Shown here piece after piece: positions 8,619 to 16,883 of a DNA stretch of 64,000 nt. The position numbers and the translations under genes were made by a program. Source of the DNA: Hymenobacter sp. GOD-10R (GTDB taxonomy: Bacteria; Bacteroidota; Bacteroidia; Cytophagales; Hymenobacteraceae); assembly GCF_035609205.1 (NCBI RefSeq), contig NZ_CP141184.1:2632501-2696500 (forward strand). Direction: 5' to 3'. How positions within the stretch are numbered: the first letter of the stretch is position 1; every line of letters begins with the position of its first letter. The notes under the pieces were generated by a model. It ran no database searches. It saw only the letters and a list, made by a program, of their open reading frames with translations, and was not told where the DNA came from.

Positions 8619-9509
8619 TTACTGGTACATTTTACGGATGTTGGTGCGGTACTCAGCTGGGGTGGCACCGGTTTCGCGCTTGAAGAAGCGGTTGAAATAA
8701 GATGCATCCGAAAACCCAAGGTCAAAGGCAATTTCTTTGAGCGCGAGGGGAGTATAAAACAACAGGCGCTTCGCTTCAAGCACTAGGCGCTCGTGCAGGT
8801 GCTTGATGGCCGGCTTGCCGCTTTGGACTTTCACCACCTCGCTCAAGTGCCCCGCCGAAATATGCAGCATTGACGCATAGGCGCCCACCTCGTGCAGGGC
8901 GCGGAAGTGTTCCTCCACTTTGGCCTGATAGGTCGTTAGCAACCGCTTGTCGGCCGATGGCTCGTCGCCCGTGAACTGCTCTGTGTACAACCGACTCAGG
9001 TATGTAAATAATACGGTCAGGTAAGCGGTGAGCATGCGATGCTGCCATTCGCCAGGACGGTTGTACTCAGCCTCGATTTTGGCCAGCATTTCTTCCACAA
9101 AGACCCCGTCTGTCGGCGTAAGCAGCAACTCGTGCCCGTTCTGTGGGTTCTGGATGAGCGGCAGTTCCCGGATAGTAGCGTTTTGCTGCAAGGCCAGAAA
9201 CTCGTTTGTAAACGTGAGGCGAGTGCCCCAAAAAGGAGTAGCTGCCTCCTTGACTAAGATTTGGTTGGGGGTTGAGAAATAAAGTGTGTTGTCTTTACGC
9301 TCGTAGGATTTCATATCCACCCAATGCCGCCCACGGTTATGCTTCACAAAAACCAGCAGATAGTACGCCTTGCGGTGTGGTATCAGCAGATTCTCCTCGT
9401 AGGTTAACTCGCCTTCTGAGCGAAGGACAGTGAACAATTTGCTTCCGGTTACTTCGTCGCGCTCGAACGGATATATCGGTACCGGCAGCTGGCTGTTGAG
9501 CGTATACAT
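8619..9509 (-). CDS. AraC-family transcriptional regulator
   Basis: A 296-residue protein with an N-terminal cupin-like sensing half (LLIPHRKAYYLLVFVKHNRG; FWGTRLTFTNEFLALQQNAT) and a C-terminal double HTH of the AraC type (residues about 195-292; HISAGHLSEVVKVQSGKPAI and LKEIAFDLGFSDASYFNRFF). It binds DNA and probably a small aromatic or sugar-like effector. The SDR gene directly downstream is the most likely target, and the pair may form an operon. Confidence 0.9.
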   Translation of the reverse strand: MYTLNSQLPVPIYPFERDEVTGSKLFTVLRSEGELTYEENLLIPHRKAYYLLVFVKHNRGRHWVDMKSYERKDNTLYFSTPNQILVKEAATPFWGTRLTFTNEFLALQQNATIRELPLIQNPQNGHELLLTPTDGVFVEEMLAKIEAEYNRPGEWQHRMLTAYLTVLFTYLSRLYTEQFTGDEPSADKRLLTTYQAKVEEHFRALHEVGAYASMLHISAGHLSEVVKVQSGKPAIKHLHERLVLEAKRLLFYTPLALKEIAFDLGFSDASYFNRFFKRETGATPAEYRTNIRKMYQ

Positions 9510-9602
9510 GGTCCAAAATTACGGCTTTTGCGAGGAGTGCCGCGAAGCTTTTAGCCACTTGGCAATTCCTTAGCTAAGATAGCAAGACCTAGGTAGCACT
9601 TG

Positions 9603-9626
9603 AGGCAGACTAGACCTAGTCTGCCT
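9603..9626. terminator. perfect short hairpin downstream of the gene ending at 9674
   Basis: AGGCAGACTAG and CTAGTCTGCCT pair over 11 bp with a 2-base centre. It lies between two minus-strand genes, about 50 bases past the stop of the upstream one. There is no T tract, so termination is likely but not certain. Confidence 0.45.
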
Positions 9627-9673
9627 GCAACTACTCTGTATAAGATAGGATAAGCTAAACTCAACAATACAGC

Positions 9674-9937
9674 TTAAGCCGGCATGAAGCGGTCCTCGTC
9701 GAAGCTAGGCTCTGCTACGCGGCCGCTGCTGAGCTTCATCGTAGGGTTGCTGATTTCTGTAAGGTATATGCCAAATCCCCAAGGCTTAGGCTCAATAGCC
9801 CGAACATGATACACCGGACCTAGGGTCGGCACTTGTAGGTTAGAGGCAGTAACTAGGGCTGGCCATGTAGCATTCACGCAGACGACGGGTTGACCCACGT
9901 GAAATCTAGCAATAGGATGATTATAATCTTCTGACAT
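9674..9937 (-). CDS. small hypothetical protein
   Basis: An 87-residue soluble protein (MSEDYNHPIARFHVGQPVVC; then LGPVYHVRAIEPKPWGFGIY and SGRVAEPSFDEDRFMPA). The strand pattern with VGQPVVCVN and YHVRAI suggests a small SH3-like barrel, as in phage- or plasmid-borne accessory proteins, but I recognise no family. It is monocistronic as far as can be seen. Confidence 0.6.
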   Translation of the reverse strand: MSEDYNHPIARFHVGQPVVCVNATWPALVTASNLQVPTLGPVYHVRAIEPKPWGFGIYLTEISNPTMKLSSGRVAEPSFDEDRFMPA

Positions 9938-10143
9938 TGATGGATAATGTGTAAAGCAGTTCGGATGGCTTCTAAATCAAAATCGCGCCACATTCTGCTC
10001 TACCTTCTCCTGGATGGGTAAAAAGTACATTGCAAAGAACCTAGGGTCTTTGTTGCTTTAAAGAAGCCCCTTTATACAGCCTAAGCTAACTGCCTTGTGT
10101 ACCAACGTAAAGAGTACAACCTGCCGGCTGCCAGCACAGGTTT

Positions 10144-12252
10144 TTAGCGACCGACGGAATAGCTCTTGTGCTGCGGACCTACGCCTGTGATCTTCACTGC
10201 TTGCCAGCCCGTGGGTAGCGTCGTTTTGCGCTGTACGATGCCCGTGGGCGTAATGTCGAGCCCGCCGAAGCCCATGAGCACGGCTTGGAGTACGCCGCCA
10301 GCCCCGGTGGCGAAGTAAGGGTTAGTACCACCCTTTGTCTCGGCAATAACCCGGAAGGGAGCCAACAAGTTGGGGGTGTAGGCATCCTGGAAGAAATGCT
10401 GCGCCTTGCCGCCGTCGCCCAATCGCGCGTAGAGCAGCGCAAAAATAGCCTGCGTCATGGCTGGGGTGCCTTCGTTGGGTATGCGGGTTTCGTAGTAAGC
10501 TAGGTCCTTGCGGATCTGAGCGGGCTCCGTGATAACACCTAAAGGGTAAGCCAGCAGGTTGACGTCGCCCTGCTTGATGCCTTCGCCGTGGTAGCTGGCG
10601 TGCTCCTGGGTCACGCCGTCGGGGAAATGGAGCAGGGGGATGTTCTGGGCTACATGCAGCCAATCAGGGTTGGCCTGGAGCCCTAGCAGCTTGGCGGCGG
10701 CGGCAGCGTTGCGTAGGTTGACTTGGGCGGCGGCATTGGTGAAAGCATTGTTGTCCACGTTTTCGGCCCACTCATCAGCGGCCACCACATTCTTGATATC
10801 GTAGTGGCCGGGACCATTCCGCTCCACACGGCTCGTCCAGAAGTCGGCTGTGGCTGACAGGATGGGCCATCCAGTTGAGCGCAGCCAGGCCTTATCCTGG
10901 GTCACGCAGTAATATTGCCAGGCTGCCAACGCCACGTCGGCCGAGATGTGGTGCTCGAAAGGCCCGCTTAACGCCCACACGGGCGTTTCCTCGACGCCCG
11001 AATCGGCACTTTCCCACGGAAACATCGCGCCCCGATAACCATGCGAGAAGGCGTTGCCCTTGGCCGTTTCTAAGCGTCGAAAACGGTATTCGACCAGAGA
11101 CTTAGCAATTTCAGGATGCAGCACGGCCAGCACCGGGAACATCCATAGGTCAGTATCCCAGAATACGTGCCCATTATACCCTAGCCCCGAAAGTCCCATG
11201 GGAGAAGGCGAGTAGTCGGTGCCGGCCCGCGAGAAGCTATAGAGGTGGTAGAGCATGCTGTGCACGTCCTGCTGGGCTTGGGCGTCGCCCGTTATTTGAA
11301 TATCGCTCTGCCACAGCTCCTGCCAGGCTTTGGCGTGAAAAGCTAGCAGGCGAGCTTTGCCCTCGAGGCGCGCAAAAATGGTCAGGCGCTCGGCTTGGTT
11401 GAGCGGATCAGGATCGTGGGCGGAGGTGATGGTAGAGCCCGCTACGGCGTAGGTATAGACCTGGCCGGCTTTTAGGGTTTTCCCAAACTTCATGAGGTGC
11501 ATGTTGCTATCCCACATCTCATGAATGATGCGCGGCTCCTGGCCATGAGGCTCATCAAACAAGAAGCTCGTGCTGGCGCACATTTGCAGCTTACCGGTAG
11601 GGCTCTTAGCCGACGAAGTAAGTAGGCTGAGCGTGGCGTGCGGCCGGTCTATTTCGTTGTAATAGTTCTGTGCTTCGCGCAAGGCATCGGGGGCTTCGAG
11701 CACGCTGGCGGCAGTGAGAGCTAGGTCCTTCTTGGCGGTGATGCTGACGTCGATCAGAGCCGTGAAGGGCAAGTGACGCAACGCATAGTAGGTGTAGCTG
11801 ATCGTCGCCTTATCGCCGTAGTCGAACGTGGTCGTGAACGCCGCTCGCTGCATATCGAGCTGCTGATGGAAATTGCTAGCATCCTGAGCGTTCAGGCGGT
11901 GACCATCAATTTCCATGTACATGTTGAGCAGGTTGAAGCCATTGAGGAAATTGCTCACACGTCCGCGGCCGTACTGGTCGTACGTGCCCGCCAGCACCAC
12001 ATTCTTGACCTGAAAAGGCACCGGTGACGAAACAATACCGAGCACGCCGTTGGCCACGGTGATGCCATAGTAGTTGCTAGGGTCAATCTTGGCGGCTGTG
12101 ATGCGCCACGGATCAGGTGTTTGGGCAGCCAGGGGCAAGCGAACTGCTAGCAGTAGCAGCCAGGCGTAGAGGTAGGTTTTCAAGGTAGATCGGTGGAGGG
12201 TGGAAAAAGAGCAGGGCTGAACGACACAAAGAAAATGCAGGTAGTTGCCCAT
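10144..12252 (-). CDS. GH65 family glycoside hydrolase/phosphorylase (periplasmic)
   Basis: A 702-residue protein. The ATG at 12252 gives a long N-terminus; the TTG at 12183 would give a clean signal peptide (LKTYLYAWLLLLAVRLPLAA then QTP) and may be the true start. An N-terminal beta-sandwich is followed by an (alpha/alpha)6 barrel with FWDTDLWMFP (about 365-374), GYRGAMFPWESADSGVEETP (405-424), the general-acid Glu in AADEWAENVDNNAFTN (about E494) and KQGDVNLLAYPL. The family acts on alpha-linked disaccharides such as trehalose, kojibiose and maltose. Export, and similarity to the eukaryotic ATHL1-type glucosidase branch, favour a hydrolase over a phosphorylase; the Glu in PNEGTPAMT is a candidate base. 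It is the outer gene of the 10-31 kb sugar locus. Confidence 0.88.
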   Translation of the reverse strand: MGNYLHFLCVVQPCSFSTLHRSTLKTYLYAWLLLLAVRLPLAAQTPDPWRITAAKIDPSNYYGITVANGVLGIVSSPVPFQVKNVVLAGTYDQYGRGRVSNFLNGFNLLNMYMEIDGHRLNAQDASNFHQQLDMQRAAFTTTFDYGDKATISYTYYALRHLPFTALIDVSITAKKDLALTAASVLEAPDALREAQNYYNEIDRPHATLSLLTSSAKSPTGKLQMCASTSFLFDEPHGQEPRIIHEMWDSNMHLMKFGKTLKAGQVYTYAVAGSTITSAHDPDPLNQAERLTIFARLEGKARLLAFHAKAWQELWQSDIQITGDAQAQQDVHSMLYHLYSFSRAGTDYSPSPMGLSGLGYNGHVFWDTDLWMFPVLAVLHPEIAKSLVEYRFRRLETAKGNAFSHGYRGAMFPWESADSGVEETPVWALSGPFEHHISADVALAAWQYYCVTQDKAWLRSTGWPILSATADFWTSRVERNGPGHYDIKNVVAADEWAENVDNNAFTNAAAQVNLRNAAAAAKLLGLQANPDWLHVAQNIPLLHFPDGVTQEHASYHGEGIKQGDVNLLAYPLGVITEPAQIRKDLAYYETRIPNEGTPAMTQAIFALLYARLGDGGKAQHFFQDAYTPNLLAPFRVIAETKGGTNPYFATGAGGVLQAVLMGFGGLDITPTGIVQRKTTLPTGWQAVKITGVGPQHKSYSVGR

Positions 12253-12375
12253 TAACTGCTATGCCATGATACTAAAGGTCACGAGGGCTAGCTTCCGCCA
12301 CATAGTAGTGTAGTTAGTAAGCAGCCGTAGTGTGAAGTACTTAGCTGAGTAGGTCTGTTAAACCAGGCCGCGTGC

Positions 12376-14064
12376 CTACGTAGCCTGAATGGCCAAGACG
12401 CGCGCTTCAAAAGCTTCGTTCGGCAGGAAAGAACGGTTCTTAACCCGGGTTTTGTAAGCGTATACGGTATGGATCGAGTAACCTAAAATGCGGCTAATCT
12501 GCTCGTTATCGTTAATACCTAGGCGGATGAGAGCGAAAATGCGCAGTTCGGTTGTAAGCAAACTGTTTTCGACCAACTGGATGCGGTCGGCTTCCGTGAA
12601 CAGCGCATTAAACTCGGCCACGAAGTTGGGGAACAGGTGAATAAACGCTGTGTCAAAGCCCTTAAACAGCGCGGTTCGCTCCGACTTGATATCAATGTCT
12701 TTTACTAACTGTTGGGCCGCTGCCACTTGCTTAGTTGAAAGCAGCGTGTTAAGTTTTTTCTGCAACACCTCCAGCTTGTCGATGTAGCGGGAAGTGTTGT
12801 TGAAGTAGTAACCAATGTATTCTTCCTTTAAATGATTGGCTTCGTTGAGGCCTTGGTTCAACTCCCGGAGCTTTTTGTTTAATTCCTGCTGCTTATCATT
12901 GAGCACATGCAGCTTGCTATTATTTCCGTGCAATTCTTGATTGGTAACAGCCAATAAATGCCCCGTAGATTGTAACCGCCGCAACTGAAAATAGATAATG
13001 AAAGCGGTACCTAGCAGAAGCGAGGCCAGTACGCCAATAGCTAGGGCGTACATTTTAGCTTCCCTGCGTTGCTTCTCAACAATTGTAATCTTTTGACCCT
13101 CAATGAGAGAGGAAATTGGCGACATCTGCACGAGGCGTTGCCGGGCCGAGTAAAAGGTAGCTGCTTTGCGGGCTTCCTTGATATAGTAGTAGGCCCGTTG
13201 CAGGTCACCCCGCTGGTAGCAGTAGTCAGACACGTTGAAGAGGGCAATGCCTTCTTTCGTAGAGGACCTTATGTCATCGATAGCTGCTAGCGTCATGTAC
13301 TGGAGGGCTAGCTCCCGCTCGCCGGCGTACTCATAAAGTTTGGCTAAGTCGCAGGCGCTGATGGCACGTTGGTGCGCCGTGAGCGGCAAGCGGCAAAGTT
13401 GGGCGTAGAAAACCTTACCCGCTTTCAAGTCGTGCTGCTGTTTGGCCCGAAATAGCTGTTGCGATAAGTCCGAATAGGAGCCGGGCTCCCCATACCGCGC
13501 CGACGTATCGGCGTAAGCGTACGATTTAGCTGTGTAAAATGGCTGATAATAAGGATCTTGGTTGTAATCGGCTAACTCAATATAAACCAGACTGTAGGTC
13601 GCGTAGAATTCGGACCGACAATGGGGGGCTAGCAAGCGTCGGTTTACGACCCGCAGCGTGTCAAAGGCATCCTTATACAGTCCACCTGAGCGCAAGATGA
13701 AAGCTAGCTTCGTGCGAGCCGTCTGAATCTTGGCGGGGTTGCGTAAGGCGCGGGCTAGTGTACCTAGCTTCAGGCTGTATACGAATGCAGAATCATACTT
13801 AAAGGCTTGGTATTCTTTACAGATAAGTAATGCTAAATCAAAGCTAGCATCGTAATCGGCTCTGCCAGAACGGAGCTCTGCCTTCAGGGCTGCTAACCGG
13901 TTGAGTCGCTGTTTATCATAGTTGACGTGGTTGGCTAGCGTTTGGTCAAGCACCTGCAAGAGGCTATCTGTTTGGCTCTCTTCCGCATAAGTAGGTATGG
14001 CTCGCCATAATAGGCTGTAAAGAACAAGAAGCCAAGCAGTTCTTAGAGTAGCTGGTTGTAACAC
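12376..14064 (-). CDS. DUF6377-type membrane-anchored regulator with C-terminal HTH
   Basis: A 562-residue protein with a signal-like N-terminus (residues 1-27), a helical TPR-like periplasmic region (about 50-320), one transmembrane helix (about 338-360, [20 protein letters not shown]), a coiled coil (364-410) and a C-terminal LuxR-like HTH (about 505-545; [40 protein letters not shown]). This architecture is seen in Bacteroidota regulators next to SusCD loci and would let a periplasmic signal act on DNA from the membrane. It lies 123 bases upstream of GH65 on the same strand and diverges from GH13-susCD, so it probably controls both arms. Confidence 0.82.
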   Translation of the reverse strand: MLQPATLRTAWLLVLYSLLWRAIPTYAEESQTDSLLQVLDQTLANHVNYDKQRLNRLAALKAELRSGRADYDASFDLALLICKEYQAFKYDSAFVYSLKLGTLARALRNPAKIQTARTKLAFILRSGGLYKDAFDTLRVVNRRLLAPHCRSEFYATYSLVYIELADYNQDPYYQPFYTAKSYAYADTSARYGEPGSYSDLSQQLFRAKQQHDLKAGKVFYAQLCRLPLTAHQRAISACDLAKLYEYAGERELALQYMTLAAIDDIRSSTKEGIALFNVSDYCYQRGDLQRAYYYIKEARKAATFYSARQRLVQMSPISSLIEGQKITIVEKQRREAKMYALAIGVLASLLLGTAFIIYFQLRRLQSTGHLLAVTNQELHGNNSKLHVLNDKQQELNKKLRELNQGLNEANHLKEEYIGYYFNNTSRYIDKLEVLQKKLNTLLSTKQVAAAQQLVKDIDIKSERTALFKGFDTAFIHLFPNFVAEFNALFTEADRIQLVENSLLTTELRIFALIRLGINDNEQISRILGYSIHTVYAYKTRVKNRSFLPNEAFEARVLAIQAT

Positions 14065-14935
14065 GGGCAGGGGTGGGAGGCATGGTAGAAGATCGGAAAG
14101 GGTACTGTGCGAATGAGGTGTGCCCGTCTTGTGCTGAGGCGGGATGCTAGGTCAGTGTTGGGAACATCTAGCCGAGTTCTGGAGTGCAGAACTCAACTAT
14201 TGGTACAAGTAGAAGAATGTACTGCACAATGAGCAAGCAGGTGGATAACGATAAGGTAGACTTGTAGCTCCTGTTGCTCTCCAGTAGCCTAGGCAGGGAC
14301 CTAACTAAAAGAAGTAGTCCATGATCTTATCTAAAAGGGTACGGTAATATAGTGAGAGTAATCACACTACGCCAGTATCGTAAAGGAATGCTTGCCCTAT
14401 GAGTACAACCTGTATCTGAGCTGCACCGGCTAGGTTGAGTTTGCTAGGCTTAACAAGACACAAATTGACGGTTTTTGGCTTATATCAGCATGATAAAAAG
14501 TTGATATTATTGTTGTTTAAAATATTACATAATACATTGATATTCAAAATAATAACGAAAAATATTGTTTATAATTTTTGATACACGCTTTATACACGTT
14601 TTTAGATAAGCAGCAGAGCAAATTCTTTTGTCAAACTTGTTCTAGGTAGCTACTGCAATCGTTTGCGGTTTCTAGTTTCTTGGGGGCTGCTGAGAAACGA
14701 GTTGTTGAGCTTTGAAGTGGCCAACAGTTGTGTATCTGTCACCGGTCTACGTCACTCGTGTATGTAAAGATTGTACAGAATACAGTGGCTGCTCATCTGA
14801 TACCAACATCACACCTGCTGTGGTTGCGGTGCAACAAAACCTGCCGCGAATGGCAGTAAAGAAGCTTCACTTAGTCTCCTTTGACCGATATAGCTTACCT
14901 ACTAGCCTATCGGAATTTGTACCGCTTAACGCATT
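14065..14935 (+). promoter_or_regulatory. 871-bp divergent control region of the alpha-glucoside locus
   Basis: The region separates the DUF6377 regulator (minus) from the GH13 gene (plus). A very A+T-rich block at about 14465-14600 is the likely promoter zone. A LacI-type operator-like site, GCAATCGTTTGC, lies at 14655-14666, one base off the perfect palindrome found upstream of susC. A 75-codon frame at 14712-14939 has unlikely composition and is not called. Confidence 0.5.
14655..14666. promoter_or_regulatory. candidate LacI-type operator upstream of GH13 gene
   Basis: GCAATCGTTTGC matches 11 of 12 bases of GCAAACGTTTGC, found at 16798, and shares the following GG with the second site at 16818. 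It lies 270 bases before the GH13 start codon. Confidence 0.45.
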
Positions 14936-16708
14936 ATGAAGGGACTCCTACTACTTCTATTGGCTGGTGTAACGGGGCTGTTTGCTTACGTGGTGAGCGT
15001 AGCGCAATCACCGACTTCCGCAACAGCGCCGGAGAAGTCAGTTTGGTGGAAAGAAACGGTGGTATACCAGATTTACCCACGCAGCTTCAAGGATAGTAAC
15101 GGCGACGGCGTAGGAGATCTACGTGGCATTATTTCCAAGCTAGACTACTTAAAGACGCTCGGAATAGGAGCTGTGTGGCTCAATCCTATTTATGCCTCTC
15201 CCAACGACGATAACGGCTACGATATCAGCGACTACCGTCAGATTCAGCCGGAGTACGGTACCATGCAGGACTTCGATGAACTGCTAAAAGGCATGCACCA
15301 ACGCGGGATTAAGCTGGTAATGGACTTGGTGGTAAACCACAGCAGCGATGAGCATGAATGGTTTAAGCAAGCCCGGTCGTCACGCACGAATCCTTACCGC
15401 GACTATTATCACTGGTGGCCGGCAGAAAAAGGCAAACCCACACCGCGCTTCAGCTTCTTCGATGTGAACAACGATGCTTGGAAGTATGATTCGCTGACTA
15501 AGGCTTACTACCTGCACTACTTCTCGCGCAAGCAGCCTGATTTGAACTGGGAAAATCCCAAGCTACGCCAGGAAGTGTACAATATCATGCGCTTCTGGCT
15601 AGATAAGGGCATCGATGGGTTCCGAATGGACGCCTTTCAGTACATAGCCAAAGACACCACGTTCCCTACTTTCCCAATTGGCTACGAGAAGCAAATCATT
15701 AAGTACTATAGCAGCGGTCCGCACCTGCACGATTATATCCAGGAAATGAACCGCGAAGTACTACGTAAGTACAACGTGATGACCGTGGCAGAAGGGGCAG
15801 GTAGCTCGCCCGCTGAAGCCATGAAGTTTGTTGACCCGGACCGCCGTGAGCTGGATATGGCGTATCACTTCGAGGGCGTTGATTACGGTTATGTGCAAGG
15901 AAAGGATTACGCTTACCTCGACCCCGCAGGCTACGACCTGGTTAAGTTTAAGCAGATCTATACCAAATGGGATAAGGCTTTTGCTGAGAAAGGGTGGGGG
16001 ACGGTCTACCTAGGTAACCACGACCAGCCACGCATGGTCTCCCGCTGGGGCGACGACCGGCCCGCATTTCGAGCTCCTTCCGCCAAGCTGCTGACTACGT
16101 TCTTGTTAACCATGACCGGCACACCCTTTTATTATAACGGCGACGAGCTCGGCATGACCAACTCGGTTTACAAAAGCATCACCGATTATCGCGACGTGGC
16201 GGCGCGCAACCAGTACAAACATCTGCAAGACACAGGCACCGACCTAGCACTATTCCTCAAGCGTCTGAATCAGTCGTCGCGCGATAATAGCCGCACGCCT
16301 TTTCAATGGGATGCCACGGCCAATGCCGGCTTTACCACTGGCACTCCCTGGATTGCCGTCAATCCGAACTATACCACCATTAATGAAGTGGCGCAGGATA
16401 AAGATCCTGCTTCCGTGCTCAACTACTGCCGCAAGGCCTTAGCTACTCGCCGTCAGCACAAAGTGCTCATATATGGTAAGTACCAGCTGCTTGATGAGGC
16501 CAACCCACATATCTATGCCTACACCCGCACGCTAGGCAAGGAGAAGGTGCTCATCGTTCTAAATTTTTCGCCGGACAAACGTAGCTGGTCGGTTCCTTCA
16601 ACCCTGAAGCCTAGCGCTCAAGCTTTACTGAATAATTACCCAACGTTGAAGGTAAGCTCTGTGCTCGCCTTACAGCCGTGGCAAGCTGTAGTGCTCAGCT
16701 TATCGTGA
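14936..16708 (+). CDS. GH13 alpha-glucosidase/alpha-amylase family protein (secreted)
   Basis: A 590-residue protein with a signal peptide (MKGLLLLLLAGVTGLFAYVV, then A-Q-S) and a complete GH13 barrel. Visible are NGDGVGDLRGI, DLVVNH (130-135), QPDLNW (200-205), the nucleophile in GFRMDAF (D232), the acid/base in TVAEGAG (E286) and GNHDQPR (D363), followed by a C-terminal beta domain. QPDLNW and GDLRGI place it near subfamilies 23/29/31 (alpha-glucosidase, oligo-1,6-glucosidase, trehalose-type hydrolases) rather than endo-amylases. Secretion means it acts on oligosaccharides in the periplasm or outside. It is first in the plus-strand block, followed by susC after 175 bases with its own operators. 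Confidence 0.92.
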   Translation: MKGLLLLLLAGVTGLFAYVVSVAQSPTSATAPEKSVWWKETVVYQIYPRSFKDSNGDGVGDLRGIISKLDYLKTLGIGAVWLNPIYASPNDDNGYDISDYRQIQPEYGTMQDFDELLKGMHQRGIKLVMDLVVNHSSDEHEWFKQARSSRTNPYRDYYHWWPAEKGKPTPRFSFFDVNNDAWKYDSLTKAYYLHYFSRKQPDLNWENPKLRQEVYNIMRFWLDKGIDGFRMDAFQYIAKDTTFPTFPIGYEKQIIKYYSSGPHLHDYIQEMNREVLRKYNVMTVAEGAGSSPAEAMKFVDPDRRELDMAYHFEGVDYGYVQGKDYAYLDPAGYDLVKFKQIYTKWDKAFAEKGWGTVYLGNHDQPRMVSRWGDDRPAFRAPSAKLLTTFLLTMTGTPFYYNGDELGMTNSVYKSITDYRDVAARNQYKHLQDTGTDLALFLKRLNQSSRDNSRTPFQWDATANAGFTTGTPWIAVNPNYTTINEVAQDKDPASVLNYCRKALATRRQHKVLIYGKYQLLDEANPHIYAYTRTLGKEKVLIVLNFSPDKRSWSVPSTLKPSAQALLNNYPTLKVSSVLALQPWQAVVLSLS

Positions 16709-16797
16709 ATGGATTTGTGCCATAAGACACGGCTCTAATACTCTCCTTTACACCCGATTACCATCTAGTTAGCGAAGAATGGTTGAGCGTCTTTCCA

Positions 16798-16829
16798 GCA
16801 AACGTTTGCTTCTAATTTGAAACGTTTGC
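16798..16829. promoter_or_regulatory. tandem LacI-type operators upstream of susC
   Basis: A perfect 12-bp palindrome, GCAAACGTTTGC, lies at 16798-16809. A second site matching 10 of 12 bases (TGAAACGTTTGC) lies at 16818-16829, 20 bp centre to centre, so both sit on the same face of the helix. LacI/GalR-family regulators bind such sites with a central CG. They lie 55-86 bases before the susC start. No LacI-type regulator gene is encoded in this window. Confidence 0.6.
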
Positions 16830-16883
16830 GGTCTTCGACGCGAAGCTAGGTGCAGTTTAATTCCCACTCTTATTCTTTCTCTT

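Noticed and set aside
14712..14939. A 75-codon plus-strand frame in the control region upstream of GH13
   Set aside because: Mixed composition with scattered Cys, overlap with the GH13 start, and location in a promoter region argue against a gene.
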